Source: Sphingobium sp. | Lineage (GTDB): Bacteria; Pseudomonadota; Alphaproteobacteria; Sphingomonadales; Sphingomonadaceae | NCBI GenBank assembly: GCA_020446425.1 | Contig: JAGRES010000031.1 | Location: forward strand, 102,642-166,641 | DNA length: 64,000 nucleotides | Reading direction: 5' to 3' | Shown: positions 1-9,795 of the stretch, in pieces | Layout: each line of letters opens with the position of its first letter | Numbering within the stretch: position 1 is the first letter of the stretch | Position numbers and translations under genes: made by a program | The notes under the pieces: generated by a model | What the model saw: the letters and a program-made list of their open reading frames with translations, nothing else | Database searches by the model: none | Told to the model about the DNA's origin: nothing

Positions 1-1814
1 TTGACGAAGACAAGCGCGTCCGATGGAATCGCCCCCGATGCCGCAACTGCGCGGTAGTCTCCGTTAAAACCACGGAATTCCCAATATTTCGCTAAACCCC
101 GCCAAGGCATGAAGCCCCCCACTGCTACGATGCACAATAATATTGCGACCGATATGATCCCACCACGCCCTTTATCGCTTATGCGATACATTATCATTAT
201 AAGGGTTTGCAGGCCGCGTGCAATGAGGAAAAAGCCGGGCCAAAGCGCCATGAACCAATAGCGCGGGCCGATATAGAAGCCGCCGTTGAACCAGTAGAGA
301 CCATAGGCCGCCACTATTGCGCCCATCAGCACCAGCATGCACCAGTCGAGGCGCGTGATACGCCCCCATATCAGGTGAATGTACAACAGCGCGAGCGACC
401 CTATAGCCCAGCCCAGCAATTCGGCATTCATTGATTTGAGATTGAACTGGGCCTGTATCAGCGCTTCCGGCAGGCTATGCCCCAGCCAGATATCTACACC
501 TCCCCAATTGTTGGGAGAGCCTATGTCCGCACCAAAGCCCAGCCGGTTTGCGCCCGGATGCCACAACAGATCGAAATATTGGTCGATAGGCGTGACCAGC
601 GCATTGCCCGTCAGCAGATGATTATAGGGAAAGATCAGTGCGCCAATAACAAGGCAGCCCACGCCATAGGCCGCCACGGATATCCATCCAGAAAGTGCGC
701 GCAAATCGACACGGCTCATCGCCCAGAATCCGGTAAGCCCCCCCACGACGACCCCATCGAGCGGCCGGGTCAGGAACAAGATGCCCATCAGGCAGCCCGC
801 CGCAAACCAGCCAAGCACCCTGTGCTTCTTCTCGGCCGCCAGCAGCAGCCAGGCGGCGAGGACCAGAAACAGCGTCAGCGTATGGCTCATGAACGAGGCG
901 GACATCGCCAGATACCAGGGCGAGACAGCCAGCAGCACGGTCACTACTGCGGCAAAGCGCGCCGACACCAGTCTTCGAGCCAGGTCATATCCTATCGGAA
1001 TGGTCAGCGCAGCCAATATGGGATTGACCAGAAACGGTACCCCTGCGGCTACACCAATCGCCAGCACAGCCGGCCAGCCGGGCGGGAAGATGGAAAACCA
1101 TTTCCCGTCCTGCATGCTGATCCAGTCATATTGCAGCGCGCCTTGCATCCATTCCGGCGGCGCGGCAGCATAGAGATTGCCTTGAACGAAATAGCAGGCG
1201 TGAAACAGGTAGGAGACTTCATCCGGCACGCGCGGCATGCGATCAAACGCGAACACACTGAGCAAAAGAGTTGCCGCGAAAACCCACAAGGCAGCCAGCC
1301 ATGGCAAGCCGTGCCGGCCTGTGTCAGCCCGTGGTAAAAGCAATCGCTCAGCCGCTGCAATCGCGCGATCGAGCCTCTCCGGCACCAACATGGCAAGCAG
1401 AGTCAGGTTGACGAGATTGACGCCCAGAAAGGCAGCGGTGACGAGCCCCTGCTTGGCAAACGCGCTCCATTCTGCACGCTGCATAAAGCCCATCGGCGCC
1501 ACCAGCGAGGCCAACAACAGGATCAGCAGCAGCGCCACACGTCCCCTGCCCAGCACGTCGACGCCGCGCCAGATCATCGCCAGACGGCCGCCCGTCATCA
1601 GGACGCCGGTGACGGCCAGCGCCTGAACCGCGAAAGCGGCATAGCTGGCGCGCGCCAACAGTGTTGATGGCTTGAGCAGAAGCGAGCCGAACCACAGCGG
1701 GTCGGTCAAGCCAAGCTGGCCGCACGTCCCCAGCAGGAACGCGGCAAGCAGCACCCCGAACAGGCAACAGCGATTGCCGTCTGTGCGCGGGATGTGCTGC
1801 GTTCGTGTCAGCAT
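1..1814 (-). CDS. GT39-like integral membrane glycosyltransferase, C-terminus cut by window edge
   Basis: Translating the minus strand from the ATG at 1814 gives about 604 uninterrupted residues that run off the window start, so the C-terminus is missing. The product is a multi-spanning membrane protein. After the early hydrophobic segments it carries RMPRVPDEVSYLFHA, whose acidic Asp-Glu pair fits the first extracytoplasmic loop of GT39/ArnT-like transferases, which use polyprenyl-phosphate sugars as donors. Later stretches alternate hydrophobic helices with loops such as FLTRPLDGVVVG. It is the last gene of a minus-strand run (sulfotransferase, GT4, epimerase, this gene). GT39 membership is by motif and topology; the acceptor is unknown. 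Confidence 0.8.
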   Translation of the reverse strand, partial: MLTRTQHIPRTDGNRCCLFGVLLAAFLLGTCGQLGLTDPLWFGSLLLKPSTLLARASYAAFAVQALAVTGVLMTGGRLAMIWRGVDVLGRGRVALLLILLLASLVAPMGFMQRAEWSAFAKQGLVTAAFLGVNLVNLTLLAMLVPERLDRAIAAAERLLLPRADTGRHGLPWLAALWVFAATLLLSVFAFDRMPRVPDEVSYLFHACYFVQGNLYAAAPPEWMQGALQYDWISMQDGKWFSIFPPGWPAVLAIGVAAGVPFLVNPILAALTIPIGYDLARRLVSARFAAVVTVLLAVSPWYLAMSASFMSHTLTLFLVLAAWLLLAAEKKHRVLGWFAAGCLMGILFLTRPLDGVVVGGLTGFWAMSRVDLRALSGWISVAAYGVGCLVIGALIFPYNHLLTGNALVTPIDQYFDLLWHPGANRLGFGADIGSPNNWGGVDIWLGHSLPEALIQAQFNLKSMNAELLGWAIGSLALLYIHLIWGRITRLDWCMLVLMGAIVAAYGLYWFNGGFYIGPRYWFMALWPGFFLIARGLQTLIMIMYRISDKGRGGIISVAILLCIVAVGGFMPWRGLAKYWEFRGFNGDYRAVAASGAIPSDALVFV

Positions 1815-1860
1815 GATGCCTCTGCTCGGGCATAGTCCGCAAAGCGGACTGAACCCGGAC

Positions 1861-2838
1861 TTACGCCTTGCTAACCGCAGCCGCGCGCTGTTCCTCGATC
1901 ACATCGTCGATGATCTGATCGAGCGGGGTACGCGGGCGATAGCCAATGAATTCCTCGAGCTTGTCGACGCACGGCACGCGACGCTGCATATCCTCGAAAC
2001 CGAAGCCATAGACTTCGTTATAGGGCTTCTTGATGATCTCGGAGGAAGAGCCAGTGCGTTCCTTGATACGCTCGGCAAGGCCGTAAATGGTGACTTCCTC
2101 GTCATTGCCGACGTTGAAGACCTGACCAATCGCATTGGGCGCGTTGAGCAGACGGGTCAGTGACTCAACCGCGTCATAGACATGGCCGAAACAGCGCGAC
2201 TGGTCACCTGTGCCGTGCACGGTGATCGGATCGCCTTTCAGCGCCTGGCTGACGAAATTGGGTAGCACCATGCCGTAATAGCCGGTCTGGCGCGGGCCGG
2301 TGGTGTTGAACAAGCGCACGATGATGCAGCGCAGGCGCTTTTCATAGGCATAGGACAGCGCAAGCGATTCATCGAGCATCTTGGCGACCGCATAGGACCA
2401 GCGCAGATTCGCCGTCGCGCCCAGCACCAGGTCATCATCCTCACGGAAAGGCACCTTCACCGCCTTGCCATAAACTTCGGAGGTCGAAGCGATGATTACC
2501 AGCTTGTTGCCGTTGGCCGCAGCATGCAGGATGTTTTCCGTGCCGTTGACATTGGTGTGGATCGACAGGCTCGGCTTTTCGAGGATCAGCTTCACGCCGA
2601 CCGCCGCCGCGAGGTGGATCACCGCGTCGCAGCGCTCCACCAGTTCCTGCACCAGCGCATTGTCGCGCACGGAACCGATGACCATCTCGAAATTCTGATT
2701 GTCCTTAACCGGTTCCAGATTGTCCATGCTGCCGGTCGACAGATTGTCGAGCACGACCACGCCGTGGCCCATACCCAACAGACGTTCGCACAAATGCGAA
2801 CCTATGAAACCCGCTCCTCCAGTAATGAGGATCCTCAT
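1861..2838 (-). CDS. NAD-dependent nucleotide-sugar epimerase/dehydratase (extended SDR)
   Basis: 325-residue extended short-chain dehydrogenase. The Rossmann motif GGAGFIG is at residues 7-13, the STSEVYG block at 118-124 and the catalytic YxxxK (SYAVAK) at Tyr149/Lys153. The blocks RLFNTTGPRQTGYYG and GDQSRCFGHVYD resemble UDP-sugar 4-epimerases and UDP-glucuronate decarboxylases, so it should act on a UDP-sugar in the cytoplasm, but the reaction is not fixed by sequence. Its start overlaps the stop of the upstream GT4 gene by four bases (ATGA), indicating translational coupling. Confidence 0.88.
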   Translation of the reverse strand: MRILITGGAGFIGSHLCERLLGMGHGVVVLDNLSTGSMDNLEPVKDNQNFEMVIGSVRDNALVQELVERCDAVIHLAAAVGVKLILEKPSLSIHTNVNGTENILHAAANGNKLVIIASTSEVYGKAVKVPFREDDDLVLGATANLRWSYAVAKMLDESLALSYAYEKRLRCIIVRLFNTTGPRQTGYYGMVLPNFVSQALKGDPITVHGTGDQSRCFGHVYDAVESLTRLLNAPNAIGQVFNVGNDEEVTIYGLAERIKERTGSSSEIIKKPYNEVYGFGFEDMQRRVPCVDKLEEFIGYRPRTPLDQIIDDVIEEQRAAAVSKA

Positions 2839-4100
2839 GATAAACCTCCCAAAGCCGAAACTATGCCTTCATTGCCCTTCGCGCGCGCCGCCCGGCGCAC
2901 GACATCCAGATATTCTTCTATGACGACCTCTTGTTTCCAGTTCTGCTCGAACGCGCTGCGCGCTTCTGCCGCCAGCTTGTCGCGATGGGACGGGTTTTCC
3001 CCGATCCCGGCGATGGCGTGACGCAGATCCTGCTCGCTTTCGAACAACAGCCCCCCGCCTTTCGCCACGATTTCCGGGAATGGTCCCAGACGCCGCGCGA
3101 TCACCGGAGTGCCGCTTCGGAATGCCTCTATAAGAATAATCCCAAAAGTTTCATAACAAAGCGACGGAACGATCAAAGCCCGTGCATGCTGGTAATAGGC
3201 CGGTATCTGTTCCGGCTCCAACCGCCCGGTGAAATGGACGCGCGGATGGCCCTTCGCCTGTTCCCGCAGCACCTGCTCATATTCGCCGCTGCCGACGACC
3301 AGCAGGTCCGGGCCCTCTTCACCGGAAAAGGCGGGAATAATTTCCTGCACGCCCTTGATCTTTTCCAGGCGGCCAACGAATAGAAAATAGGGGCGCGGAT
3401 GCGGCGCAGCCTGCCCGCTAATGGGTGGCATATCCGGCAGGAAATAGGGCACGACCTCCATATCGCGCGGAAAACCGAAGCTGCGGTGCTTGTTCCGGCT
3501 GAACTGGCTCTTGGCGATGAAGGCATCGACATGATGCAGGTTGCGCTCCAGCTTGCCGGTCGAGCGCCAGAGCTGCGGCGGGCGTTTATAGCCCAGCACG
3601 CATTTAAGGCATTCCCGCTCCTCGCACACTTCGCGATTATGGCGCCATAAGACATGGGTCGGGCACACCAGCCAATGCTCGTGCGCTTCATAGACCTTCA
3701 CAGCTTTGGGATCGCCCACGGCCAGCAGCCCTGGCCCGCCGACCAGCGAGATATTATGATACCAGATGACATCGAACTGGCCCGGCCCAAGCAGCTTTTC
3801 CAGCTCGCCCTTGTGCGCGACCGGGCTGCCCAGTTGCTGCACCATCAGGCTGGAGACGATGCCGAGCGAGGATTTGAGGCCGATGACATTCACGCGCGGG
3901 TCTTCGGCGATGGGAGCGGGTTTCTTGCCCGCCAAGGACAGATAGGCATCGCGGTCATGAATAACCGTGACCTGATGCCCCAGATCGGCCAATGCCGTCG
4001 TCAATCTTTTGATACCGATGCCGTCGCCGCCGAAATTATACGGGGGATAAAAGGTCGTGAGCATCGCGATTTTCAGTGCGGACATGCCCTTCGGCCTCAT
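2835..4100 (-). CDS. GT4-family (GT-B fold) glycosyltransferase
   Basis: About 421 residues. The N-terminal segment MLTTFYPPYNFGGDG and the C-terminal ETFGIILIEAF with its E-x7-E motif are typical of GT4 retaining transferases. A cysteine-rich insert (CPTHVLW, then CEERECLKC) lies mid-protein, a feature seen in some GT4 enzymes of surface-polysaccharide loci. A start at 4085 (MSALKIAML) is equally possible; neither start has a well-spaced Shine-Dalgarno sequence. It sits 33 bases after the sulfotransferase gene and overlaps the next epimerase gene. It probably adds one sugar of the repeat unit on the cytoplasmic face; donor and acceptor are unknown. Confidence 0.88.
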   Translation of the reverse strand: MRPKGMSALKIAMLTTFYPPYNFGGDGIGIKRLTTALADLGHQVTVIHDRDAYLSLAGKKPAPIAEDPRVNVIGLKSSLGIVSSLMVQQLGSPVAHKGELEKLLGPGQFDVIWYHNISLVGGPGLLAVGDPKAVKVYEAHEHWLVCPTHVLWRHNREVCEERECLKCVLGYKRPPQLWRSTGKLERNLHHVDAFIAKSQFSRNKHRSFGFPRDMEVVPYFLPDMPPISGQAAPHPRPYFLFVGRLEKIKGVQEIIPAFSGEEGPDLLVVGSGEYEQVLREQAKGHPRVHFTGRLEPEQIPAYYQHARALIVPSLCYETFGIILIEAFRSGTPVIARRLGPFPEIVAKGGGLLFESEQDLRHAIAGIGENPSHRDKLAAEARSAFEQNWKQEVVIEEYLDVVRRAARAKGNEGIVSALGGLS

Positions 4101-4133
4101 TTCATCTTGAGCGATATTTACGTATGCGGACTA

Positions 4134-5033
4134 TTATTCCAGCCAATATGACAGATCTTTCTTTAATAATCCTTGCAACAGCACAATATCATCTTGCAGC
4201 GCATCAACAAGCTTCGCGCGCGCAGCATCCGACATTTTTTCGCGCGACAGGTTCCGTTTCGACACCAGATCGCGGATCGCCTGACGTGCCGAGGGCGGCA
4301 CGATTGTCGCGGCGAGGCTGGCGATCGGGTTGGGCCGCATCACCAGATTTTGCAGCCATGCGTGGCGCGGCTGGCCGCCCATATTGGTTTCGTGGCTGAC
4401 ATCCGGCACGAAAGACGGATCGACATCAATGAATTCGAATATCTGACGCAGCAGGCCGACAGGGTCCGCGCGATACTCCTCATAAAAGAACACCCGGAGC
4501 TGATTCGCCGGGAATTCCGCATAGAAACGCTGCAACTGCTCACCATATCGAGGGAAGCTGCTGTACTGGAACAGGGGCTGCCAATGCGCGCGCAACCGCT
4601 CCGGCTCGGCGGCCAGCGCGGCGTCGAAGCTGTCGAGCGGCTCGATCATCTGCGCGCGGGCATAGAGGTAATGCGAGAAGGCCTGCTCTATCGGATTGCG
4701 CAGCACCGCAATCATTTTCACGTCGGGCAGACGTGCCTTGATGCGCCGCGCGGCGTCGGGCGCGTAAAGATAAAGCGGAGAGGCCTCCCCCATCGCCATA
4801 CCGCCGGGCGCATCGGCAAACAGACCGCGATAGGCGTCCCAGCTCGCCACCGAATTATTCACGAACTCGGCGCCGCCGCCCTTATAATCGAGCGGTTCGC
4901 CCTCGAACGCGAAATAATTGGGCTCCTTGATCGCGCTCATGAACACCTGCGGGTGCTGGCGCACAAGGTCGTAGAGCGCCGTCGTGCCCGACCGCGCCGC
5001 TCCGATAATCATGAAAGTCGGCAGCTTTGCCAT
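4134..5033 (-). CDS. Sulfotransferase (PAPS-dependent type)
   Basis: 299 residues with both PAPS-binding elements of the sulfotransferase fold: the 5'-phosphosulfate loop IIGAARSGTTALYDLV near residues 9-24 and the 3'-phosphate element MIAVLRNPIEQAFSHYLYAR, with Arg112 and Ser120. The family moves sulfate from PAPS to hydroxyls of glycans or small molecules. It heads a minus-strand operon with a GT4, an epimerase and a GT39 gene, which suggests sulfation of a surface glycan. It is divergent from the GMC oxidoreductase gene across 77 bases. The substrate is inferred from context only. Confidence 0.85.
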   Translation of the reverse strand: MAKLPTFMIIGAARSGTTALYDLVRQHPQVFMSAIKEPNYFAFEGEPLDYKGGGAEFVNNSVASWDAYRGLFADAPGGMAMGEASPLYLYAPDAARRIKARLPDVKMIAVLRNPIEQAFSHYLYARAQMIEPLDSFDAALAAEPERLRAHWQPLFQYSSFPRYGEQLQRFYAEFPANQLRVFFYEEYRADPVGLLRQIFEFIDVDPSFVPDVSHETNMGGQPRHAWLQNLVMRPNPIASLAATIVPPSARQAIRDLVSKRNLSREKMSDAARAKLVDALQDDIVLLQGLLKKDLSYWLE

Positions 5034-5110
5034 GGATTGCTATGCCCCCTCACCTCATGCATAGCGCTTAACAAGGTAAAAATCCGGTTACAATCGCAAG
5101 GAAAGATGAG

Positions 5111-6646
5111 TTGAACGCGCGGGACATCATCCTGGGATCGGGGCCGAGCGGTGTTGCAGCGGCAAAAGCACTGACCGCGCGAGGGCGCGACGTGCTGGTT
5201 CTCGACGCAGGGTTAGAGATGGATGCATCGGCCAAGGCACTGCGTGACCGCATGGGCGCGGCGGAACCGGATGCATGGAGCGACGAGGACCGCGAGGCCA
5301 TCGGCGCGGTGCGGCGCTCCGAGAAAAGCGACAGCATCCAGCCTTTCGGTTCCGATTTCCTGTTTCGCCTGCCGGAAGAAATGGCTGAATATGGCGACCC
5401 GCAAAGCGTTCACGCGCTGCGCCCGTCCTTCGCCAAGGGTGGCCTCAGCAATGGCTGGGGCGCATCGGTTCTGCCCTATCATGAGCGGGATTTCGACGGA
5501 TGGCCGATCACTCTCGATGATCTGCGTCCGCATTATCAGGCGATTGCGCAGATGATCGGCATGAGTGGGCAAAAGGATGGGCTGGCCAGCCTCTATAGCG
5601 GCATCGGCATGGACGATGCGCAGCCCCTGCCCGCCAGCCGCCAGGCACGCGAATTGCTGGCACGCATGGATCGCAAGAAACAGGCGCTGGGCCAACTCGG
5701 CGTGCATTATGGCGCATCGCGGCAGGCGATTGCGCCGGGATGTCGCGCCTGCGCTATGTGCCTTTATGGGTGCCCTTACCGCCTGATCTTCAATGCGGGC
5801 TATGAAATCGAGCGCATGGCCGCCGATGATATACTGCGATATCAGGGCAGCGCCATCGCCACCGGGTTTAGCGAGCATGCGACGGGCGTAACGGTGCACA
5901 GCAACCAAGGTGAGTTCCAAGCCGAGCGCCTGTTTGTCGCGACCGGCGTGCTGCCAACAGCAAGGCTTGTACTGTCGTCGCTAGGCCTCGACGCGCATGA
6001 AGTCACCATCCTCGACAGCCAGCATTTCTACCTGCCGATGCTGCACAGCTGGTCCGCAGGTGACCCGGCGGTCGAGCCGCGCCATACATTGGCGCAGGCC
6101 TTCTGGGAGATTAACGATCCAGCGGTGGAGGATCATGTCGTCCACGCCCAGCTATACACCTATAACGACACCTATGCGCCCGATATGCGCCAGCGTTTCG
6201 GGCCGTTCGCTGGCATCGCCAAACCGCTGATCGAAGCGATGAGCCGCCGCCTGATCGTCGCCCAGCCTTTCCTCCATTCCGATGTATCACCCGCCATCGG
6301 CGCGCGCCTGGATGGCGGCAAGCTGGCCTATCGCCGTATCGACAATGACAGAACGGCCGCGGCAATGGATCGTGTGAAAAACCGACTGGCGCAGGTGGCG
6401 CGCATGGCGGGCATGTTGCCGCTGACGCCATTAATGCGCCCCGGATCGCTGGGTAGCAGCTTTCATTGCGGCGGCAGCTTCCCAATGCGCGATACACCGG
6501 GCACGGGCGAAACGGACATGCTGGGCCGTCCGGCGGGCCTCAAGCACACGCATATTGTCGATGCGTCGATCTTCCCCACCGTGCCCGCGCCCACCATTAC
6601 CTTTTCGGTGATGGCCAATGCACATCGAATTGCGAGCGCGGCTTAA
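5111..6646 (+). CDS. GMC-type FAD-dependent oxidoreductase with CxxCxxCxxxC motif
   Basis: 511 residues. The N-terminal FAD-binding motif is IILGSGPSGVAAAKAL (residues 6-21). The C-terminal GMC-like block contains FHCGGSFPM and ends VDASIFPTVPAPTITFSVMANAH. Between them CRACAMCLYGCPYR places Cys211, 214, 217 and 221 in CxxCxxCxxxC spacing, as seen in a subset of GMC enzymes including long-chain alcohol oxidases. The start is TTG at 5111: the nearby ATG at 5106 reads Met-Ser-stop, and an AAGGAAAG Shine-Dalgarno lies just upstream. It probably oxidises an alcohol or sugar hydroxyl. Substrate, electron acceptor and metal content are unknown. Confidence 0.82.
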   Translation: MNARDIILGSGPSGVAAAKALTARGRDVLVLDAGLEMDASAKALRDRMGAAEPDAWSDEDREAIGAVRRSEKSDSIQPFGSDFLFRLPEEMAEYGDPQSVHALRPSFAKGGLSNGWGASVLPYHERDFDGWPITLDDLRPHYQAIAQMIGMSGQKDGLASLYSGIGMDDAQPLPASRQARELLARMDRKKQALGQLGVHYGASRQAIAPGCRACAMCLYGCPYRLIFNAGYEIERMAADDILRYQGSAIATGFSEHATGVTVHSNQGEFQAERLFVATGVLPTARLVLSSLGLDAHEVTILDSQHFYLPMLHSWSAGDPAVEPRHTLAQAFWEINDPAVEDHVVHAQLYTYNDTYAPDMRQRFGPFAGIAKPLIEAMSRRLIVAQPFLHSDVSPAIGARLDGGKLAYRRIDNDRTAAAMDRVKNRLAQVARMAGMLPLTPLMRPGSLGSSFHCGGSFPMRDTPGTGETDMLGRPAGLKHTHIVDASIFPTVPAPTITFSVMANAHRIASAA

Positions 6647-6794
6647 TCCTCTTTATTAACACTCAAAATATGCCCGCTAACCATATATTTAGAGCGAAAT
6701 CATGGCATTGAAAAATTTCTGAAAAAAGTAAAACAAAAATAGATCATTACTGTTATAGCGGTCGTTCTGCATGTAATATTGGTGGGATAATAGA

Positions 6795-8687
6795 ATGTGC
6801 GGGATATTTGGTATCCTATATTTTTCCGGGGGAGGAATCCCTCCGGAGGACAAGCTTAATACGTCAGTCAAACTGCTCTCTCACCGGGGGCCGGACGCGC
6901 AAAAATATCATGCCATGCCTGGTCTTGGCCTCGCACATGCACGCCTGTCGTTCCTCGATACGCATGAGCGCAGCCACCAGCCTATGTGGGATGCATCGCG
7001 CCGCTACGCCATCCTGTTCAATGGCGAGATCTATAATTTCCGCGAGCTGCGTGCTGAGCTGACAGAGAAAGGCTATAGCTTCGTCACGGACTCCGATACC
7101 GAAGTCCTGTTGAACGCACTGATCGCTTACGAGCCGCAAGATATATTGCCGCGCCTCAACGGCATGTTCGGCTTTGCATTCTTCGACACGCAGTCGCGCA
7201 CGGTGCTACTGGCGCGCGACCGTTTCGGCATGAAGCCATTGTTCTTCCACGCCAATTCCGACTTCATCGCCATGGCGTCCGAGGTAAAAGCGCTGTCGCC
7301 GTGGATCGACCTGCAGCCCGACAAGTTCATGCTGGCGTCCTATCTGCTCAAATTCGGCGGGCCGACGCGCGGCCACAGCTTCTATGACGGCGTGGAATCC
7401 CTGTCTCCAGGCGAAATGATCACGGTGTCAGCCGACGGAAAAATGGACCGGTCCTATTATTTCCGGCTGCCTGATTTCATCGACGAGGACTATCAGGAGC
7501 GGCTGGCGGGCATGTCGCGTATCCAGGTCGTCGATGAAATGGACCGGCTGTTCACCGAAAGCGTGTCGAGCCATATGTTCGCCCATGTGCCGGTGGGCGC
7601 CTTTTGTAGCGGCGGCGTGGATTCCTCGCTTTTGATGGCCAAGGCGAGCACGCACCACACCAACCTCGCCATCTTTCACGCTAATGTGAAGGGCCAGTGG
7701 AGCGAGCACGATGCCGCTCTCGAATTGTCGAAACATCTCAAGCTCGACCTGATGTCGGTCGATGTCGTCGATCAGGATTTCGTCGACCTGCTGCCTCGCG
7801 TGATGAAGCATTACGAATATCCCTTCACCTATCACCCCAATTGCGCGCCGCTGATGATGGTGGCGCGGCTGGCGCGCGATTCCGGCGTCAAGGGTCTGCT
7901 GTCCCGCGAAGGGTCCGACGAGTGCTTTCTCGGCTATCCGTGGCTGGGGCGAAAGGCGCTGACAGACCGTTATCACTCCTTCGTCGGATCGCTGCGCAAC
8001 CTTGTGCACAAGATACCGGAATTCGGCACGATTTTATGGCCGCATGAGCATCATAACGCCGAGCCTGTCCGCGCCCTGCTGAACCGGCATGAGATGGACG
8101 ATGACAATGACTGGATCCGGCAGAATGCCGTGTTGCCATCCGGCAAGTCCATCCCGAAGCAGAATGTCTGGACGCTGGAATATCTGCATCATCATCTGCG
8201 CACGCTGCTTCATCGCAACGATACGATGGGCATGGAGGCCAGCATCGAAGCCCGCTTCCCGCTGCTTGACAACGCCGTCGTGCGCGCGGCGGTCAACCTG
8301 CCGCCCAGCTACAAGCTGCGCCGGTCCATGCGCGCGCTGGACAAGGCGCATCCGTTCATTCAGGACAAATGGGTCATCCGCGAGGTGGCGGCGCGTTACA
8401 TCCCCCGGTCTCTGAGCCATCGCAAGAAACTCGGCTTCTGGACCACAGTGTTCAAGCGGCTGGATATCGCGCCGGAATATTTCCACAATTCCTATGCGCG
8501 CGATCTGTTCGGGCTGAGCAAGGACCAGTTCGACAATGTGCTTGCCAAGGGCGGCAGCGACCTTGCGGTTCGCCTGCTGCATGTCGATGTGTGGGCCGAC
8601 GTCTGTCTCAATGGCGGATCGGAGGACGACAGCATCGCGAAACTGCGGCAGATGGTGAAGATCAGGCCGGAAAAAGCGGCGGCCTGA
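6795..8687 (+). CDS. asnB: Asparagine synthase-like glutamine-dependent amidotransferase
   Basis: 630 residues. Cys2 (MCGIFGILYF) is the class II glutaminase nucleophile, followed by RGPDAQ (31-36) and NGEIYN (76-81). The C-terminal ATP-pyrophosphatase domain has the PP-loop GAFCSGGVDSSLL around residues 268-280. The family converts aspartate, or another carboxylate, to an amide using glutamine and ATP. In EPS loci such paralogues may amidate uronic or amino-acid substituents rather than make asparagine; uronate genes are nearby, but this is inference. It is preceded by 148 AT-rich bases and is convergent with the downstream epimerase gene. Confidence 0.87.
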   Translation: MCGIFGILYFSGGGIPPEDKLNTSVKLLSHRGPDAQKYHAMPGLGLAHARLSFLDTHERSHQPMWDASRRYAILFNGEIYNFRELRAELTEKGYSFVTDSDTEVLLNALIAYEPQDILPRLNGMFGFAFFDTQSRTVLLARDRFGMKPLFFHANSDFIAMASEVKALSPWIDLQPDKFMLASYLLKFGGPTRGHSFYDGVESLSPGEMITVSADGKMDRSYYFRLPDFIDEDYQERLAGMSRIQVVDEMDRLFTESVSSHMFAHVPVGAFCSGGVDSSLLMAKASTHHTNLAIFHANVKGQWSEHDAALELSKHLKLDLMSVDVVDQDFVDLLPRVMKHYEYPFTYHPNCAPLMMVARLARDSGVKGLLSREGSDECFLGYPWLGRKALTDRYHSFVGSLRNLVHKIPEFGTILWPHEHHNAEPVRALLNRHEMDDDNDWIRQNAVLPSGKSIPKQNVWTLEYLHHHLRTLLHRNDTMGMEASIEARFPLLDNAVVRAAVNLPPSYKLRRSMRALDKAHPFIQDKWVIREVAARYIPRSLSHRKKLGFWTTVFKRLDIAPEYFHNSYARDLFGLSKDQFDNVLAKGGSDLAVRLLHVDVWADVCLNGGSEDDSIAKLRQMVKIRPEKAAA

Positions 8688-8694
8688 CCCTCTT

Positions 8695-9795
8695 TTATTT
8701 CGGCGGATAGACCTTGCGGATATAGTCCGCCGTGCGCGCCAATCCTTCTTGCGGCCCTATTTTCGGCGCACAGAGTTGGGCGCTGGCCTTGGCGATGCTG
8801 GCGACACCGCGCCCATGATAGAGGCGTGGATCCTGCATGGTTGGGCGGTATGGCGCGCTGCCCGGTTTGAGCTTCATCACCCGCTTGCGCAATCGCTCCA
8901 GCCGCGCCGTACCGATATGCGCAGCGAGACCCGCGCTCAGCCGCTGCGCCAAGGCGGAGAGCCCGCCGGGTGATGGCGAGACGCCATTTGTTTCGGGAGG
9001 CACATAGGGCGACATATCCTCATACACCACCTGCGCGCCGCAAGCCTGAGCATAGGTGGTGAACAGCGTCGCCCATTCAAACGGCTCCGGCCCGGAGACG
9101 ATGAACCGCTCCGCCCCTCCCTGCTCCATTTCGCCAGCCGCGATGAACGCATCGACCAGATCGTCGATATAGAGGCCGTTGCAAAGCCCCAGCCCCTCAC
9201 GCGGTAATATCACCGCGCCGCCATGCATGCGCTCCACCAATATGTCGGTCCATTGTGGCGAGCCGGGACCATAGACAATTGTCGGTTGCAGGATCACCGC
9301 ATCGAATTGACCAGCCGAGACACGCGCTGCGATATCCTTCTCGATAGCCCGCTTGGCAGCTTTATATGCGTGACGGGGTATGTCGCAGGGCGAATTTTCA
9401 TCCACGTCCTTGAGCGGCCAGTCGTCATAGACTGCAATCGAGCTGGTCTGGACCAGACGCGCCACACCTTGCGCCGCGCATGCATCGGCCAGTACCGTAT
9501 AAAGTGCGATATTCTCATCCGCTGTGCGCCGGAAATCATAAGCGAGGTTGAATACGACATCAGCACCACTGACCAGTTTGCGGGCGTCTTGCGGATTGCC
9601 GATATCGGCGTGAACATAGTCTATCCGCTCGCCGCCGCTGCCGATCCGGCTCTTGTCGCGGGTGGGCACAAGCACATGCGCGCCCAGTTCCGCCAGTTTC
9701 CGCACCAGCGCGCCGCCGATAAAGCCCGTACCGCCGGTAACGACGACGCGCCGTCCGTTCCAGCCGCTGCCCGCTGCGCTCACGCCTTCGCCCAT
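8695..9795 (-). CDS. NAD-dependent epimerase/dehydratase family protein
   Basis: Up to 366 residues with an extended-SDR N-terminus (VVVTGGTGFIGGALV), QTSSIAVYD for the catalytic Ser/Thr segment and HAYKAAKRAIE supplying the YxxxK pair. The C-terminal half is less like classic sugar epimerases, so the substrate is open. The annotated start overlaps the upstream GT4 gene by 16 bases; a GTG four codons later would overlap its stop as GTGA and is a real alternative. It is the last gene of a five-gene minus-strand operon and ends 8 bases from the convergent amidotransferase gene. Confidence 0.83.
   Translation of the reverse strand: MGEGVSAAGSGWNGRRVVVTGGTGFIGGALVRKLAELGAHVLVPTRDKSRIGSGGERIDYVHADIGNPQDARKLVSGADVVFNLAYDFRRTADENIALYTVLADACAAQGVARLVQTSSIAVYDDWPLKDVDENSPCDIPRHAYKAAKRAIEKDIAARVSAGQFDAVILQPTIVYGPGSPQWTDILVERMHGGAVILPREGLGLCNGLYIDDLVDAFIAAGEMEQGGAERFIVSGPEPFEWATLFTTYAQACGAQVVYEDMSPYVPPETNGVSPSPGGLSALAQRLSAGLAAHIGTARLERLRKRVMKLKPGSAPYRPTMQDPRLYHGRGVASIAKASAQLCAPKIGPQEGLARTADYIRKVYPPK

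Noticed and set aside
477-1337. 286-residue plus-strand frame at the window start
   Set aside because: The minus strand encodes a GT39-like membrane protein with an Asp-Glu loop motif across the same stretch.
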